A DNA stretch of 64,000 nt, from the NCBI GenBank assembly GCA_009829735.1, contig CM020618.1, forward strand, positions 29,550,894 to 29,614,893, written 5' to 3'. Each line of letters opens with the position of its first letter. Position 1 is the stretch's first letter. Both the position numbers and the translations under genes were made by a program. Below the pieces are notes generated by a model. The model searched no databases and had not been told where the DNA came from. It saw nothing but the letters and a program-made list of their open reading frames with translations. This DNA is from Pyropia yezoensis (lineage: Eukaryota; Rhodophyta; Bangiophyceae; Bangiales; Bangiaceae). Below are positions 41,394 to 50,852 of this stretch, one piece after another.

Positions 41394-43403
41394 ATGTCGG
41401 CGCCGGTCGCCACGGCGGGGACGGATCGGGTTCCCCCGGCTTCTGTGATGCACCCGGTCGAGACCCCCCCGGTGGGTCTCCCGGAGATGCTTCTTGGGCA
41501 GGACCCTCTGGCGGCCCGGCGTTACTCCACGGTGGTCGGCAACGCCGGCGCGGCCCAGTGCCAGCAGGATTGCTTGGACCTCTGGCGCAAGGAACTCCAG
41601 CGCGGGGTCTTGACAGAGATGGATAAGGCTCGTCTTCACACGGCGGACCAGATGCGCCTGGCACAAGACCGCTCCCAGAGCTTCTCGGGTTCCTCTTGGG
41701 TTGCTCGTCTGGAGGATCTCCCCTTCGCGCTGGTGCTGGATCTGCCCTTGACCGAGCGTCGCGTGTCCGCGTCCGTTCTCCGGTGGCCGGAGGAGGAAGG
41801 GTACGTCCACCGGGCGCTCAAGGTCTGGGACGAGGCGCTCAAGGGGTCGGGGAGCCTGAACTGCGACCCCCGTCCGAGCATGATCGCTCTGGAGCCGCCT
41901 TTCCTGACCCGGAAGTACTCCAAGATGTCACCGGCACAGGAGCAAGGCGAGCGACGCGGCCGTCAGCGTGACTTCCTCGTGAGCTGCAACCATCAGGAGT
42001 TCTGGAAGCTGGATAAGGCTAACAGGGCGGCGTACTACCCCAAGGTCATCCCGCAGCAGCAGGAAGTCGAGATCCCGGTCGGGTTTGCTCCTTCCAGCAT
42101 CCCCTTCACCTGGTACTTCTTGGACGCCTTGACTCAGGCGTCGATCAAGGGCTTCTTCCACTCGATCCCGTACATGATGTACACGTCCGAGATGACAGTC
42201 TTGGCGGCCAACCACTGGCTTCACGAGGTCTTGGTGTCCAACCGGCTTTGGTTTCTCCCGGACCTCCTGATGGTCTGGATTGTCGACAAGTTGACCGTCG
42301 ACTTCCTGTGCAGCCAGGACGAAGAGTACAAGGGGCTCTTTCAGGCGATGATTGACTTCCGGCGTCTGGTGCCGGTGCATGACCGGAACTTCTTGAACGC
42401 GATTGCCGACCAGAACCGCCCGCGTCGGGATGGCTTCGGTTGGGCGCAGGTGGTCTACCAGTCTTCTCCGGCCAAGGTGCAGCTGGCGACGCCGCTTCCG
42501 GCGTGGCCGCAGCTAGGTAGCTTTCCTGCCCCGGCCGCCCTTGATCTTCTGCCAGTTGGGCCGCCGGTGCAGGAGTCGGGATGGGCCGCGGCGGTCGGTC
42601 AGGCGTCTGCGGCGGCTCCGCTTCCTCCTGTTGCACCTGTCGCCCCGGTGGCCTCGCCTGAACCGTCGCCGGCGCGTTCACGCCCTGTCCCGGCTGTGCC
42701 GGTACTTCAAGCTCCTCCGGCACCGCGCCTGTCTGCGGCGAGTCTGGGGGTGACCGTGCGGTCGCCTACCACTCCGGCCGCTCCGCCTCGGACGCCTTCT
42801 TCCAACGCCGGCGGCGCTGTGCCTCCGCTGGAGTTGGGTACTCCGGTTTCGGGGGCCGTTGTGGACCGTCCGGTGGTGTCATCCTCGGGGCGGTTCGAGA
42901 TTCCGGCGCCGACTCTGCGCCTTACCCGCTTCCGGGTGCCTGACTGGTACCTGAACCAAGGTGGCCCGACATGCGACCAGTACGATGTCGGTATGATTGA
43001 AGACCAGCTGGGTCGTCTTCCGGTGCAGGTTGAGGGCGTCGGGTCTTCCCTGGTGCTGGGCACTTACGCCAGCGTCTTGAACAACGTGGTTGACCGGGTG
43101 TTTGCTTGCGCGGACAGCGGCCAGATGTCGAACAGCCCGGTGGTTGGCGAACTTCTGGCGACCTTGACGCGGCATGGCTTGGCCCAGCAGTGGTCAGAAA
43201 TCTTCACTGGCTTCCAGGGGCGCCGACGGGCATATCTGGATGAGCGGGAGCCCCCGGCAACTACCGGTACTACTCCGATGGCGTCATACCGGGATGCACC
43301 GCGTCCACCGCACTACGTCATCCCGTCTTCCTCCGGTTCCCGTCGTGCCGCGGAGGCAGCGCTGGAGGACACTCCCGCGGCTCAGCGTCCGCGCCGGGAG
43401 TAG
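41394..43403 (+). CDS. Antisense ORF X of element B, intact, 669 aa, function unknown
   Basis: Lies between pol and the 3' LTR of element B on the opposite strand, converging on pol (145 bp between stops). The first ATG in frame is at 41394; the frame is open from 41316. Residues about 60-330 look globular and helical (LDLWRKELQRGVLTEMDKAR, FLVSCNHQEFWKLDKANRAA, EVEIPVGFAPSSIPFTWYFL, TVLAANHWLHEVLVSNRLWF). About 385-510 is a Pro/Ala-rich linker. About 515-625 is a second conserved part (RFRVPDWYLNQGGPTCDQYD, SSLVLGTYASVLNNVVDRVF, LLATLTRHGLAQQWSEIF). Element A shares LVxSxxxxEF, YYPK, VExPxGF and LAxxxWLxEV in the same order. No signal peptide or membrane span, so not env-like. Full length in a young element suggests it is used. 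Confidence 0.75.
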   Translation: MSAPVATAGTDRVPPASVMHPVETPPVGLPEMLLGQDPLAARRYSTVVGNAGAAQCQQDCLDLWRKELQRGVLTEMDKARLHTADQMRLAQDRSQSFSGSSWVARLEDLPFALVLDLPLTERRVSASVLRWPEEEGYVHRALKVWDEALKGSGSLNCDPRPSMIALEPPFLTRKYSKMSPAQEQGERRGRQRDFLVSCNHQEFWKLDKANRAAYYPKVIPQQQEVEIPVGFAPSSIPFTWYFLDALTQASIKGFFHSIPYMMYTSEMTVLAANHWLHEVLVSNRLWFLPDLLMVWIVDKLTVDFLCSQDEEYKGLFQAMIDFRRLVPVHDRNFLNAIADQNRPRRDGFGWAQVVYQSSPAKVQLATPLPAWPQLGSFPAPAALDLLPVGPPVQESGWAAAVGQASAAAPLPPVAPVAPVASPEPSPARSRPVPAVPVLQAPPAPRLSAASLGVTVRSPTTPAAPPRTPSSNAGGAVPPLELGTPVSGAVVDRPVVSSSGRFEIPAPTLRLTRFRVPDWYLNQGGPTCDQYDVGMIEDQLGRLPVQVEGVGSSLVLGTYASVLNNVVDRVFACADSGQMSNSPVVGELLATLTRHGLAQQWSEIFTGFQGRRRAYLDEREPPATTGTTPMASYRDAPRPPHYVIPSSSGSRRAAEAALEDTPAAQRPRRE

Positions 43404-43548
43404 TAGTTGGAGGCAAGGAGGGTGAGGGTCTCGGGAGAAGCGAGGAGGGAAGAGGCGGAGAGAAGGGTTGCCCGAGCGGGTGCTTGTCTTCCTTGATTGT
43501 TCCATGCTTGCATTGCGTGTTCTCCTTGATATACCCGTTCCCTTCTTC

Positions 43549-46500
43549 TCAATCCTCTTGTTCCGCATCCGTTGCGGATGAACTCGGCTCGTCCCGAGGG
43601 TCTTGGTTGGCCCCATCCTCTTGGTCCTCCTCCGAGTCCGACTCCAGAATCTTGCCGGCTCTGGCCACTGGAGTGCCCTCTATCCCGTTCTGTCGCGTGA
43701 AGGCACAGACATCCGCGATGGGTAGCCGGTTTAAGGGTTCCCAGGTATCATCTGCCGGGTTAAAACCGAACCAGCGTACTCGCAGGTACAGGCGTCCGTT
43801 TCTCCAGGCATGGTCCACAAACTTGACGTAGACATATTCCTGACCTTCTTCTTGGGATAGCCAGGGTACTGCGGCCCGCTTGCGCCGGGTCAAGTCCCGT
43901 TGGCTTGGCGGTGGAGCTCGGGTGACATGGTCGCTGCTCACGCGGTACGGGGAGCCATCCACGTCTAGAAGAGTGGTCCAACCGTCCGTATTCAGGATCT
44001 CATAAGGTCCATCCGTCTTCGAGTCCAGCTTCCCCCGGGTCTTGCTATGGTTGTCCACAAAAACCCAGTCGCCACCACCCAGTTCCTTGTTCTTTTCCCG
44101 AACGCCCTTGTCATAGCCCCGCTTGTATCGCTCCTGGGTCTTCGAGATTGACTCCTTGACTCTTGGGAGCAGGAGCTTCAGTTGTTCCAGGAACTCATCC
44201 TTTGCCTTGGGACCTGACTCCAGTGCAGGCTGGAGACCATCTGGTATTCTTTCCAGGGAGAAGTTGGGCAGCCGCCTTGGGGTGACAAAGTCGAGTGGAG
44301 CGACTCCCGTTGTCCGGTGGACTCGGGAGTTGTAGGCTAGAGTGAGGACAGCCAGGAGCTCGTCCCAGTCTTCTTGGTGCTCCTCCACGTAGTGCCGTAG
44401 CATGTCCACTAGGGTCCGGTTGAATCGTTCCACCTGGCCGTTCGTTTGCGGGTGGTACGTCGTGGTGTACAAGTTCTTGATGCCCATCAGGTCACAGACT
44501 CCTTGGAAGAACAGGGATGCAAACTGGGGACCGTTGTCGGTTAAGACGGAGTCTGGAGGGCCATAGGCAGCTATCCAGTACTCGCAGAAGGCTGACGTAA
44601 CATCCAGAGCCGTGATGGTCCTCAGCGGGATTGCTCGAGTGAACTTGGAGAACCGGTCACAAATGATGAGCAGGTATATGTTGCCACTGGATGTTTCAGG
44701 TAGGGGCCCCAGGATGTCCATGCTTAAGCTTGCAAAGGGCTCCGCCGCAGGGAATAGGCGTAGCTTAGAAGTCTTCTTCCTCTGGGACAACCGGTTCCTT
44801 GCACAAGAAACACAAGCCTCAAGGTACTTATGGACGTCACTGGCCATGGTTTCCCAGTAATAGTGTCGTCTCATGGAAGCACACATCCGATTGATACCAG
44901 GATGTCCGGCCTTGGGAGACGAGTGCTCCAGGCGTAGGATGTCAGCTCGTAGGCCCCGGGGTACGTAGACTTGAGTGGCCCCATCGAAGGGTGACACCCG
45001 TACTAGGAGTCCGTCCGTAGACTCGGAGAAGCGACTGTTCCGGTTCAGGTCCATTTGGTGGCAAAGCTCCAAGCATTGAGGATCCGTCAGTTGTGCCTCC
45101 AGCATCCGGTGAATAGTCACCGGTTGATCAGCTTCAGGTGTCTCATACAAGGGAGCATGCCAGCCACGTCCGACATTCGGGAGGATGAAACAAGGTATTT
45201 CCTCCGGGATAGGACCGGTATCGGCTGCAGGAGTCTCCAGCCGGGACATGGTGTCGGCGCAGTGGTGCTCCCTCCCTGCTCTGGTGCACACCTTGTACTT
45301 GAACTCCGAAAGGCGTAGGCGCCACCGGGCGACCCTTCCTTGACTGCTGTCCATGCATGGCAGCCACCTTAGACTGGCGTGATCCGTCCGGATGAGGAAC
45401 TCTTGTCCTTCCAGATATGGCCGTAACAGGAAGCAAGCCCAGACGACTGCCAAGCACTCGCGCTCCGTCGTGGAATAGTTCTTCTCGGCTGGAGTCAGGA
45501 CGCGACTGTAGTAGCCTATCGGGAGGAAGTGCCCATCAGGTTGCTGCTGGAGTAGTGAGCACCCCACCTGGACGCCACAGGCATCAGTCTCCAGAACAAA
45601 CTGGCCCTCCCGCTTGGGTAACGCCAGTACTGGAGTGGTGGTCAGGCGCTTCTTGAGCTCTTCGAAGGCCGCGGTCTGCTTCTCGTCGAACACCAGGAGT
45701 TGTGCGGGAAGCTTCTTGCTGGTAAGCTTGGTCAATGGCCGGGCAATCAGAGCATAGTCCCGTACGATCCGGCGATAGACGTTGCACATACCCAGGAAGC
45801 TCTTGAGTTCCGTCTGAGTTTTGGGTTGCCGTGCATGCCGGAGGGCCTTGATGTTCTTCTCATTGACTCGGAGCTCCCCCGGACTCAGCACGTGCCCCAG
45901 ATACTCCACCTCAGTCTCAAACAGGTGGCACTTCTCGGCCTTGAGGGTAACTCCAGCCTTGGACAGGAGGGCCAGGACCTCCCGAAGGTGCTCCAGGTGT
46001 TCCGCTGGGGTCTTGGAGAAAACGATAATATCGTCCAGGTAGACCAAACATGTTCTCCACCTTAGCCCGGACAGGATGATGTCGATGGCTCTTTGGAAGG
46101 TTGCCGGAGCATTGGTGAGACCAAAAGGAAGACGCTTGCACCGGAATAGTCCCAGGTGGCACGTGAAGGTGACCTTGTCCTTGTCCTCGTCAGCCAGAGG
46201 GATCTGCCAGTAACCGGCATCACAATCCAGCGTCAAGAAGAGGGTGGCATCACCAAGAAAGTCGAGGCAATCATCCATCCGGGGTATCGGGTATACGTCC
46301 TTGACTGTCATCTCGTTCAGGCGCCGGTTGTCAACGCAGAAACGGAAGTGACCGCCGGTTCTCGGGACGACTACCACCGGGAAAGCCCACTTGCCATCAG
46401 ACGGCTCGATAACATCCATCTTGAGCATCTTGTTAACCTGCTTCTCAAACTCATCCCGGCGATGAGGTCCGGCCCGATATGGTTGCATGTGCACTGGCTT

Positions 46501-48021
46501 AGCTCCCGGCTTGAGTTGAATCCGGTGTAGAGTGGCGTCCATCTTGCCCAGCTCTCCCGACCACAGGTGCCGATATTCCTGGAGGAGCTTCTCCAGTGCC
46601 TCCTTCAAGTCGGGAGGGACATTTTCTTGCTTGACCTTCGGCATCCTGGGTGGTGCTTGTTCGGGTTTCGGAGTAGCGCTGCCAGCCTGCTCTTGTTTCG
46701 GAGGTACGTCTAAGGCCGTCAAGTTGGATGCCAGTTCTTGTTCCAGGTTCAGGAGGTCTTCCAAGCTCATAGCACGGGCGGATCCCCGGTAAGGCTCTGC
46801 TGTACCAACTCGGGTGCCCTTGGCGAGGGTTATTGGCTTCCGGCTCACGTTGACGATGAGCACCGGGAACGGGGTGTGCCTTTCTACCTTCTTGTGATGT
46901 CCGTGGGCCAAGTATAACCGGTGTTTCGCCAGAAATCCCTTACGTCCGTAGATCAGGCATTGACCTGCAATCCGGGTCGTTACTTGAACCTTGGTCTCCG
47001 AGCGAGGAGGTAGGAGCACCGGTTTGAAGAGAGTCAAGGTAGAGGGTGGGATGCGTTCCCTCTTGCTCTTGGCTACACGAACCTTGGCGTCCAGATGCTC
47101 CAATACCGGTGACACAAACCCATGGTTGAACTGGACCTTCCCTTCTCCGGGTAGGATGCTCTTGACATGCTGCTTCTGGAAGTCCCAGCCTAGGATGAGG
47201 GGGACTGATAGGGTCTTGACTACTAGAAAGGGAAAAAGCATTGGTTCATTGTTGACATAGATGGCGACAGGAAGACGGCCAAGCGGTCGTAGGGTTTGAC
47301 CCGAAGCGTCGACGATATGGGTCCGGGTAGGCGCTCTCCAGGCATGTGGACGCCAGCCCGGAGGTAACAGGTTCTCAGTGATGACGCTTGGTCCGGCTCC
47401 CGTGTCAACCACCGGCGTAACAGCTTTGGGGAGGCTATCCCCCACACGCATACGAGCATTAATCTTGAGGTTTTCTTTACGCAGGACGAGCAATGTACCC
47501 TTGACAAACAGGGTGTCCAGGCGGCTACCGGTTGAGCAGGTAACCGCCGTCCTTTCTCCCGGCACGCAAGGGGAGAACAGGTAGAAGTACCCTGCCGTTG
47601 GAGGTTCGGGAAGACACTTGGGGAGAGCGCCTGCCCTACTCGTTTCCCGGGTCCGAGGAGTCCTTAGAGGTTTCGGTCTCCAGGTCAAAGTCCGTAGGAG
47701 CTTCCCTTGCCAGAGCCTCCGTGATGCTCTGTAAGGTTGCCACTCGGATTGCGTGTACCTGTGCCTGGTCCATCTTGGAGGGTGCTCGCCGGTCAGCCCA
47801 GTTGACCGCCTTTGCAAACACCAGTCCTTGACGCTTGAGTTTCTCCTGGAGGTCCTTGGGAATGGTCGGGCACTGGTAGGACATGTGATTCTCCTTCTGG
47901 CACAGCCAACAAGACCGGAACCGCTGGTTCTTGACTTGCTTGGGGGCGACCAGGGATGGTTGCTCCTTGGAAACGAAGCCGCCCCACTTGTCCCCTGACC
48001 CCATGGGTGAGGCCTCGCCAA
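43549..48021 (-). CDS. pol: Pol polyprotein of element B (PR-RT-RH-IN-chromodomain)
   Basis: Open for 1490 codons from 48021; the functional part begins near the gag end (47640). Protease VVDTGAGPSVITENLLPPGW. RT: RFCVDNRRLNEM, LDCDAGYWQIPLADEDKDK, LPFGLTNAPATFQRAIDIIL, and YLDD at 46041-46030. RNase H: LRPYLEGQEFLIRTDHASLR. Integrase: HSSPKAGHPG ... CVSCARNR, SMDILGPLP, LTDNGPQFASLFF and NGQVERFNRT, all DDE residues present. The C-terminal chromodomain-like block (YVKFVDHAWRNGRLYLRVRW) is followed by an acidic tail. No disabling change seen. Relative to gag the frame is +1, although the GGGAAAC heptamer predicts -1. Confidence 0.9.
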   Translation of the reverse strand: MARPHPWGQGTSGAASFPRSNHPWSPPSKSRTSGSGLVGCARRRITCPTSARPFPRTSRRNSSVKDWCLQRRSTGLTGEHPPRWTRHRYTQSEWQPYRASRRLWQGKLLRTLTWRPKPLRTPRTRETSRAGALPKCLPEPPTAGYFYLFSPCVPGERTAVTCSTGSRLDTLFVKGTLLVLRKENLKINARMRVGDSLPKAVTPVVDTGAGPSVITENLLPPGWRPHAWRAPTRTHIVDASGQTLRPLGRLPVAIYVNNEPMLFPFLVVKTLSVPLILGWDFQKQHVKSILPGEGKVQFNHGFVSPVLEHLDAKVRVAKSKRERIPPSTLTLFKPVLLPPRSETKVQVTTRIAGQCLIYGRKGFLAKHRLYLAHGHHKKVERHTPFPVLIVNVSRKPITLAKGTRVGTAEPYRGSARAMSLEDLLNLEQELASNLTALDVPPKQEQAGSATPKPEQAPPRMPKVKQENVPPDLKEALEKLLQEYRHLWSGELGKMDATLHRIQLKPGAKPVHMQPYRAGPHRRDEFEKQVNKMLKMDVIEPSDGKWAFPVVVVPRTGGHFRFCVDNRRLNEMTVKDVYPIPRMDDCLDFLGDATLFLTLDCDAGYWQIPLADEDKDKVTFTCHLGLFRCKRLPFGLTNAPATFQRAIDIILSGLRWRTCLVYLDDIIVFSKTPAEHLEHLREVLALLSKAGVTLKAEKCHLFETEVEYLGHVLSPGELRVNEKNIKALRHARQPKTQTELKSFLGMCNVYRRIVRDYALIARPLTKLTSKKLPAQLLVFDEKQTAAFEELKKRLTTTPVLALPKREGQFVLETDACGVQVGCSLLQQQPDGHFLPIGYYSRVLTPAEKNYSTTERECLAVVWACFLLRPYLEGQEFLIRTDHASLRWLPCMDSSQGRVARWRLRLSEFKYKVCTRAGREHHCADTMSRLETPAADTGPIPEEIPCFILPNVGRGWHAPLYETPEADQPVTIHRMLEAQLTDPQCLELCHQMDLNRNSRFSESTDGLLVRVSPFDGATQVYVPRGLRADILRLEHSSPKAGHPGINRMCASMRRHYYWETMASDVHKYLEACVSCARNRLSQRKKTSKLRLFPAAEPFASLSMDILGPLPETSSGNIYLLIICDRFSKFTRAIPLRTITALDVTSAFCEYWIAAYGPPDSVLTDNGPQFASLFFQGVCDLMGIKNLYTTTYHPQTNGQVERFNRTLVDMLRHYVEEHQEDWDELLAVLTLAYNSRVHRTTGVAPLDFVTPRRLPNFSLERIPDGLQPALESGPKAKDEFLEQLKLLLPRVKESISKTQERYKRGYDKGVREKNKELGGGDWVFVDNHSKTRGKLDSKTDGPYEILNTDGWTTLLDVDGSPYRVSSDHVTRAPPPSQRDLTRRKRAAVPWLSQEEGQEYVYVKFVDHAWRNGRLYLRVRWFGFNPADDTWEPLNRLPIADVCAFTRQNGIEGTPVARAGKILESDSEEDQEDGANQDPRDEPSSSATDAEQED

Positions 48022-49396
48022 CTGCGAGTACCGGTACAGGGCTATTACCTCCCTTATACTTGTCGGGTCCGGGTCGAACTCGCGACAACGGCTTGGGAGT
48101 TGATACCATGGGAGCTTGGAGGGCCCTGGCTTGCCGGTACTTGCCCTGGGTGTAGGCCATCAACTGCTGGAAGGTATGTTCTTGATGTTTCTGGTTGTAG
48201 TTCTCCGCATCCACTTGAAGATATTCAGGAAGCCCTTCCGAGAAGGTCATCTTGAGCCTGTCCTCAGGGTAAACGTTGCCACAAGCATCGCTCATCTCCC
48301 GGACACGACGGGCGAACGCCTCTGGAGTCTATTGTCTTTCCATGGTTGCCCGGTTCAGCCTGCCGACTGCTTTACGCAGCGAGTCCGCGTCAGCGTAGTT
48401 GGACAGGAGCCAGTTGACCGCCTCCGGATAACTCGCGACGGTACGTCCGACAATGTGTCCGGCAGAGTCTGGTAGAACCTGTGCAAACCGCTATTCCGCT
48501 TCTCCGGTCATGAAGTTAACCAGGAGGTAGAGAGCCTTGCCCTCGGACACATCGTTGTCATTGCATGCCTTGACAAACCGGCGCAGGAAGGCAAAGATAA
48601 GCGCCGGTCTCTTCCCGGAAAACTAAGGATGTCCCCCGAAGCTCGGCTGCATTCGCCGGTTCAGGGACGCCATCTTCTTGGCCATCTTCCGGGTGTAACC
48701 TTGGTCTTGGTTCTCCAGCCGGTAGTTACCCCAATACGTGACCTTGTTCAGGGTGGCATCTCCCACTTGGTGGGCAGGGAAGTCAAACTCGACTAGCCTG
48801 AGCCGGGTGGGACCGGGAGATGCATCCCAATCATATCCCTCCTCAGAGCTGGAGGATCTGGTCTCGCTGGTGCTAGAGCGACGGCGATGACGCCGACGCC
48901 TTCGGCTGCTCCGGTTACCGGTCTTGGAGCTCCCCGCCCCATAGGATGCAAGACGAGGAAAAACTTGGCCGGTCCCAGGAGTGGAGGTCTCAGGGAGACC
49001 CGTAGAACCAGTCACAACGGTTCCTCTGGCATCGCTAGTGCCCACAGGAAGAGGTGTATACACCCAGCTGCCATGTGTGGGTCCAGGAGTAAACACACCA
49101 GGGGCTATCCCTGGAGGTTGAGGAGTAGAACCGACAGGAGGGAGACGTCTGCTGCGAGCGGACTCAAACGCCGTTGACCCCGGGGTGGCTCCCACAGGAG
49201 GAACAGCCGGAGGAACGGGAGCAGGTGGTGCTTGGCCGCCTGTGGACTCCAGTCCGCTACCGGATGTCACACCCAGGTCTGCTTCACCCGTAGGGAGAAC
49301 GCCTGGTTGGGCACCGTCCCCCGCGGTGACCAGGGATGCGTCAAGGGACGCGGGGTCTACCCCTTCGGGCACCGTCGTGCCAGGGAGGGTAGCCAT
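47636..49396 (-). pseudogene. gag: Gag polyprotein of element B with three in-frame TAG codons
   Basis: ATG at 49396 (MATLPGTTV). The N-terminus is Pro/Gly/Thr-rich, then a basic Arg/Ser stretch (RSSRRRRRHRRRSSTSETRS). The capsid-like part (FLRRFVKACNDNDVSEGKAL ... ARRVREMSDACGNVYPEDRL) aligns with gag of A. The CCHC knuckle CWLCQKENHMSYQC is at about residue 496, and the end is DPGNE-stop. The frame is continuous for 586 codons except for TAG at 48625, 48493 and 48331 (first bases, minus strand). All three are amber and each could derive from CAG (Gln) or TGG (Trp) by one transition. Confidence 0.8.
47642..47648 (-). promoter_or_regulatory. -1 frameshift heptamer GGGAAAC at the end of gag (B)
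   Basis: Minus strand: ccG GGA AAC GAG TAG, the same arrangement as in A and C. In B the -1 frame closes near 47420 without encoding protease, while protease lies in the +1 frame, so an indel or another mechanism is needed here. Confidence 0.55.
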
Positions 49397-49585
49397 GTTG
49401 GTCTCTTGACAGCCACAGTCCAGTTGCCTGCGTGTCCAAAGATCGCCAGACCACAAGAGAGGGGTTGGAGAGCCAGGAATGGGATTCCCGTGAACGGGTG
49501 CAAATGATTCCCAAACCACCGAAAAAGACAGAACAGGAACAACCCAACCGCTGCTCCCAAAAGTCTCTTCTCAAACACTCCAATC

Positions 49586-49604
49586 ATCCCCTGCTGCTCC
49601 ACCA
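49586..49604 (-). promoter_or_regulatory. Primer-binding site of element B
   Basis: Minus strand TGGTGGAGCAGCAGGGGAT, 4 bases inside the 5' LTR. Eighteen bases are identical to the sites of A and C. Confidence 0.75.
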
Positions 49605-49608
49605 AATA

Positions 49609-50179
49609 TGTGGTATAAAACTCGATCCTCTCAGACACGTGTCAATATCCCTCGGGGGAAAGGGACAGGTAACACAGAAAGGGGAACTACGAGAATGGTA
49701 TGCCTGTTGCCTCACGTGCCTGCTCGCAGAGCAAACAGATACGCACGGTAGTGCACACGGGGAAGAGGAAAGCAAACGCGCAGTTGTCTTTTTCCTGAGG
49801 GCGCGGGCCAAGGGCGCCTCGCTGTCCCTCTTAACGTGCATCTGGGGGAGCCTCGGCACGTTGGCCAGGTAGCCCCCCCATAACCCCGAGTGGCCCCGAC
49901 CCGAGTCTAACCTCGTCAGGTCGGGGGCCACTATCACTACTAATTCTATTCCCACTCACTAATCTCACACTCGAATTCTCTCAAATCAAGTCCCTCACAA
50001 GTATGCAAAAACCCATCAGCAATCCCTCTCTCACGTGTGGATAGCGTAGTCCACCGCATCCCAGTGCCGGGCACGGGCCACGGCCGCCAACCATCACCAC
50101 ACGGCGGGCGTGTTCTGGCACCTGGTGCCCTCTGGTTGTAGTCCCGGGTCGGCGCCAAGTCGGGGTCAGGGATGCTACA
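49609..50179 (-). repeat. 5' LTR of element B
   Basis: 571 bp, nearly identical to 40531-41101. Its outer edge adjoins the second GGGAG duplication, and beyond it ORF X of element A continues. Confidence 0.9.
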
Positions 50180-50512
50180 GGGAGGAAGCCCGACCCTACA
50201 GGGATACTTCTCCCGTAGGCGGTCCCATACCCGACTCATCGCTGTTCCAAGTCGGCCACAGCGGAGAACAGTCAACCCCTCCTCATACAGAGGCCAAGTG
50301 GGGTAAAACCACTGCCCCAAGGCCTCCCGTGGGATAACGCGGCCCGACTTCGGGGGACATCCCGCCGCGAACCCAAAGCCGGGTGACGCGGGAGTCCCAT
50401 CCCCCGGAGCGACCGCGGAGCCCCGGCCGGAAGTCCCGGCGGGCGCCACACCGTAAGAGGTGTCCTTCATACGCTCGTCCAGGGCGTCAGAACCCAACCC
50501 CTGCATGGCCAT
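50180..50512 (-). pseudogene. Antisense ORF X of element A, N-terminal part
   Basis: ATG at 50512 (AMQGLGSDALDERMKDTSYG), 111 codons to the element B insertion at 50180, ending in WDRLREKYPCRVGLP. It continues in frame at 40525. It aligns with 31706-32040 of element Z. A TATA-like site lies about 290 bp upstream, between the start and the 3' LTR. Confidence 0.65.
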
Positions 50513-50796
50513 GGCTCTTCCGAAGTTAGGAAGAGGCAGGGCGGTTGCAGCTGCACGAGACCCGCCTCGAGTTGAGGGGGGCTCGGATCGCGGATAGATG
50601 GGTGGCCTTCCCAGCGTGGGGCGGCCCAGGGGAAGGTGAAGGGGATGTGTCCGTGGTGGTGAGCTGAGAACCGAGGAGAGCAAGCTGCCGAGTGGGCACG
50701 CTTGAGGAGAGGGGCAATCAACGTGACCACCTCCTCGTCCACGTTACGTACCCGGGGGGGGGGACAGCAAGTCGCGCCCCCAACGCCCAGACGTGC

Positions 50797-50808
50797 GTTT
50801 ATACGCCC
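50797..50808 (-). promoter_or_regulatory. TATA-like site upstream of antisense ORF X in element A
   Basis: Minus strand GGGGGCGTATAAACGCACG, just inside the 3' LTR and about 290 bp before the ORF X ATG. It matches the Z site GGGGGTATAAGAGCG in position and flanks. Confidence 0.5.
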
Positions 50809-50837
50809 CCTCGCAGGGCCGACCGGGTCGGTCGGAC

Positions 50838-50852
50838 CAGAGGAGAGGGGAG
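50838..50852 (+). promoter_or_regulatory. Polypurine tract of element A
   Basis: CAGAGGAGAGGGGAG lies directly before the 3' LTR. Such a tract primes plus-strand DNA synthesis in LTR retrotransposons. Confidence 0.6.

Larger units (their letters stand above)
40531..50179 (-). mobile_element. Element B: Ty3/gypsy chromovirus-like retrotransposon, young, nested in element A
   Basis: Complete 9.65-kb element on the minus strand. Identical 571-bp LTR layout at both ends (40531-41101 and 49609-50179), differing at about 3 positions. The 5-bp target duplication GGGAG at 40526-40530 and 50180-50184 is perfect. Order on the minus strand: 5' LTR, primer-binding site, gag, pol, then the oppositely directed ORF X and the 3' LTR. 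Pol is one intact ORF, whereas gag contains three amber codons. Confidence 0.92.

Noticed and set aside
41394..43403. ORF X as an envelope gene
   Set aside because: It is on the opposite strand to gag-pol, with no signal peptide, no transmembrane helix, and no cleavage-site or fusion-peptide-like region.
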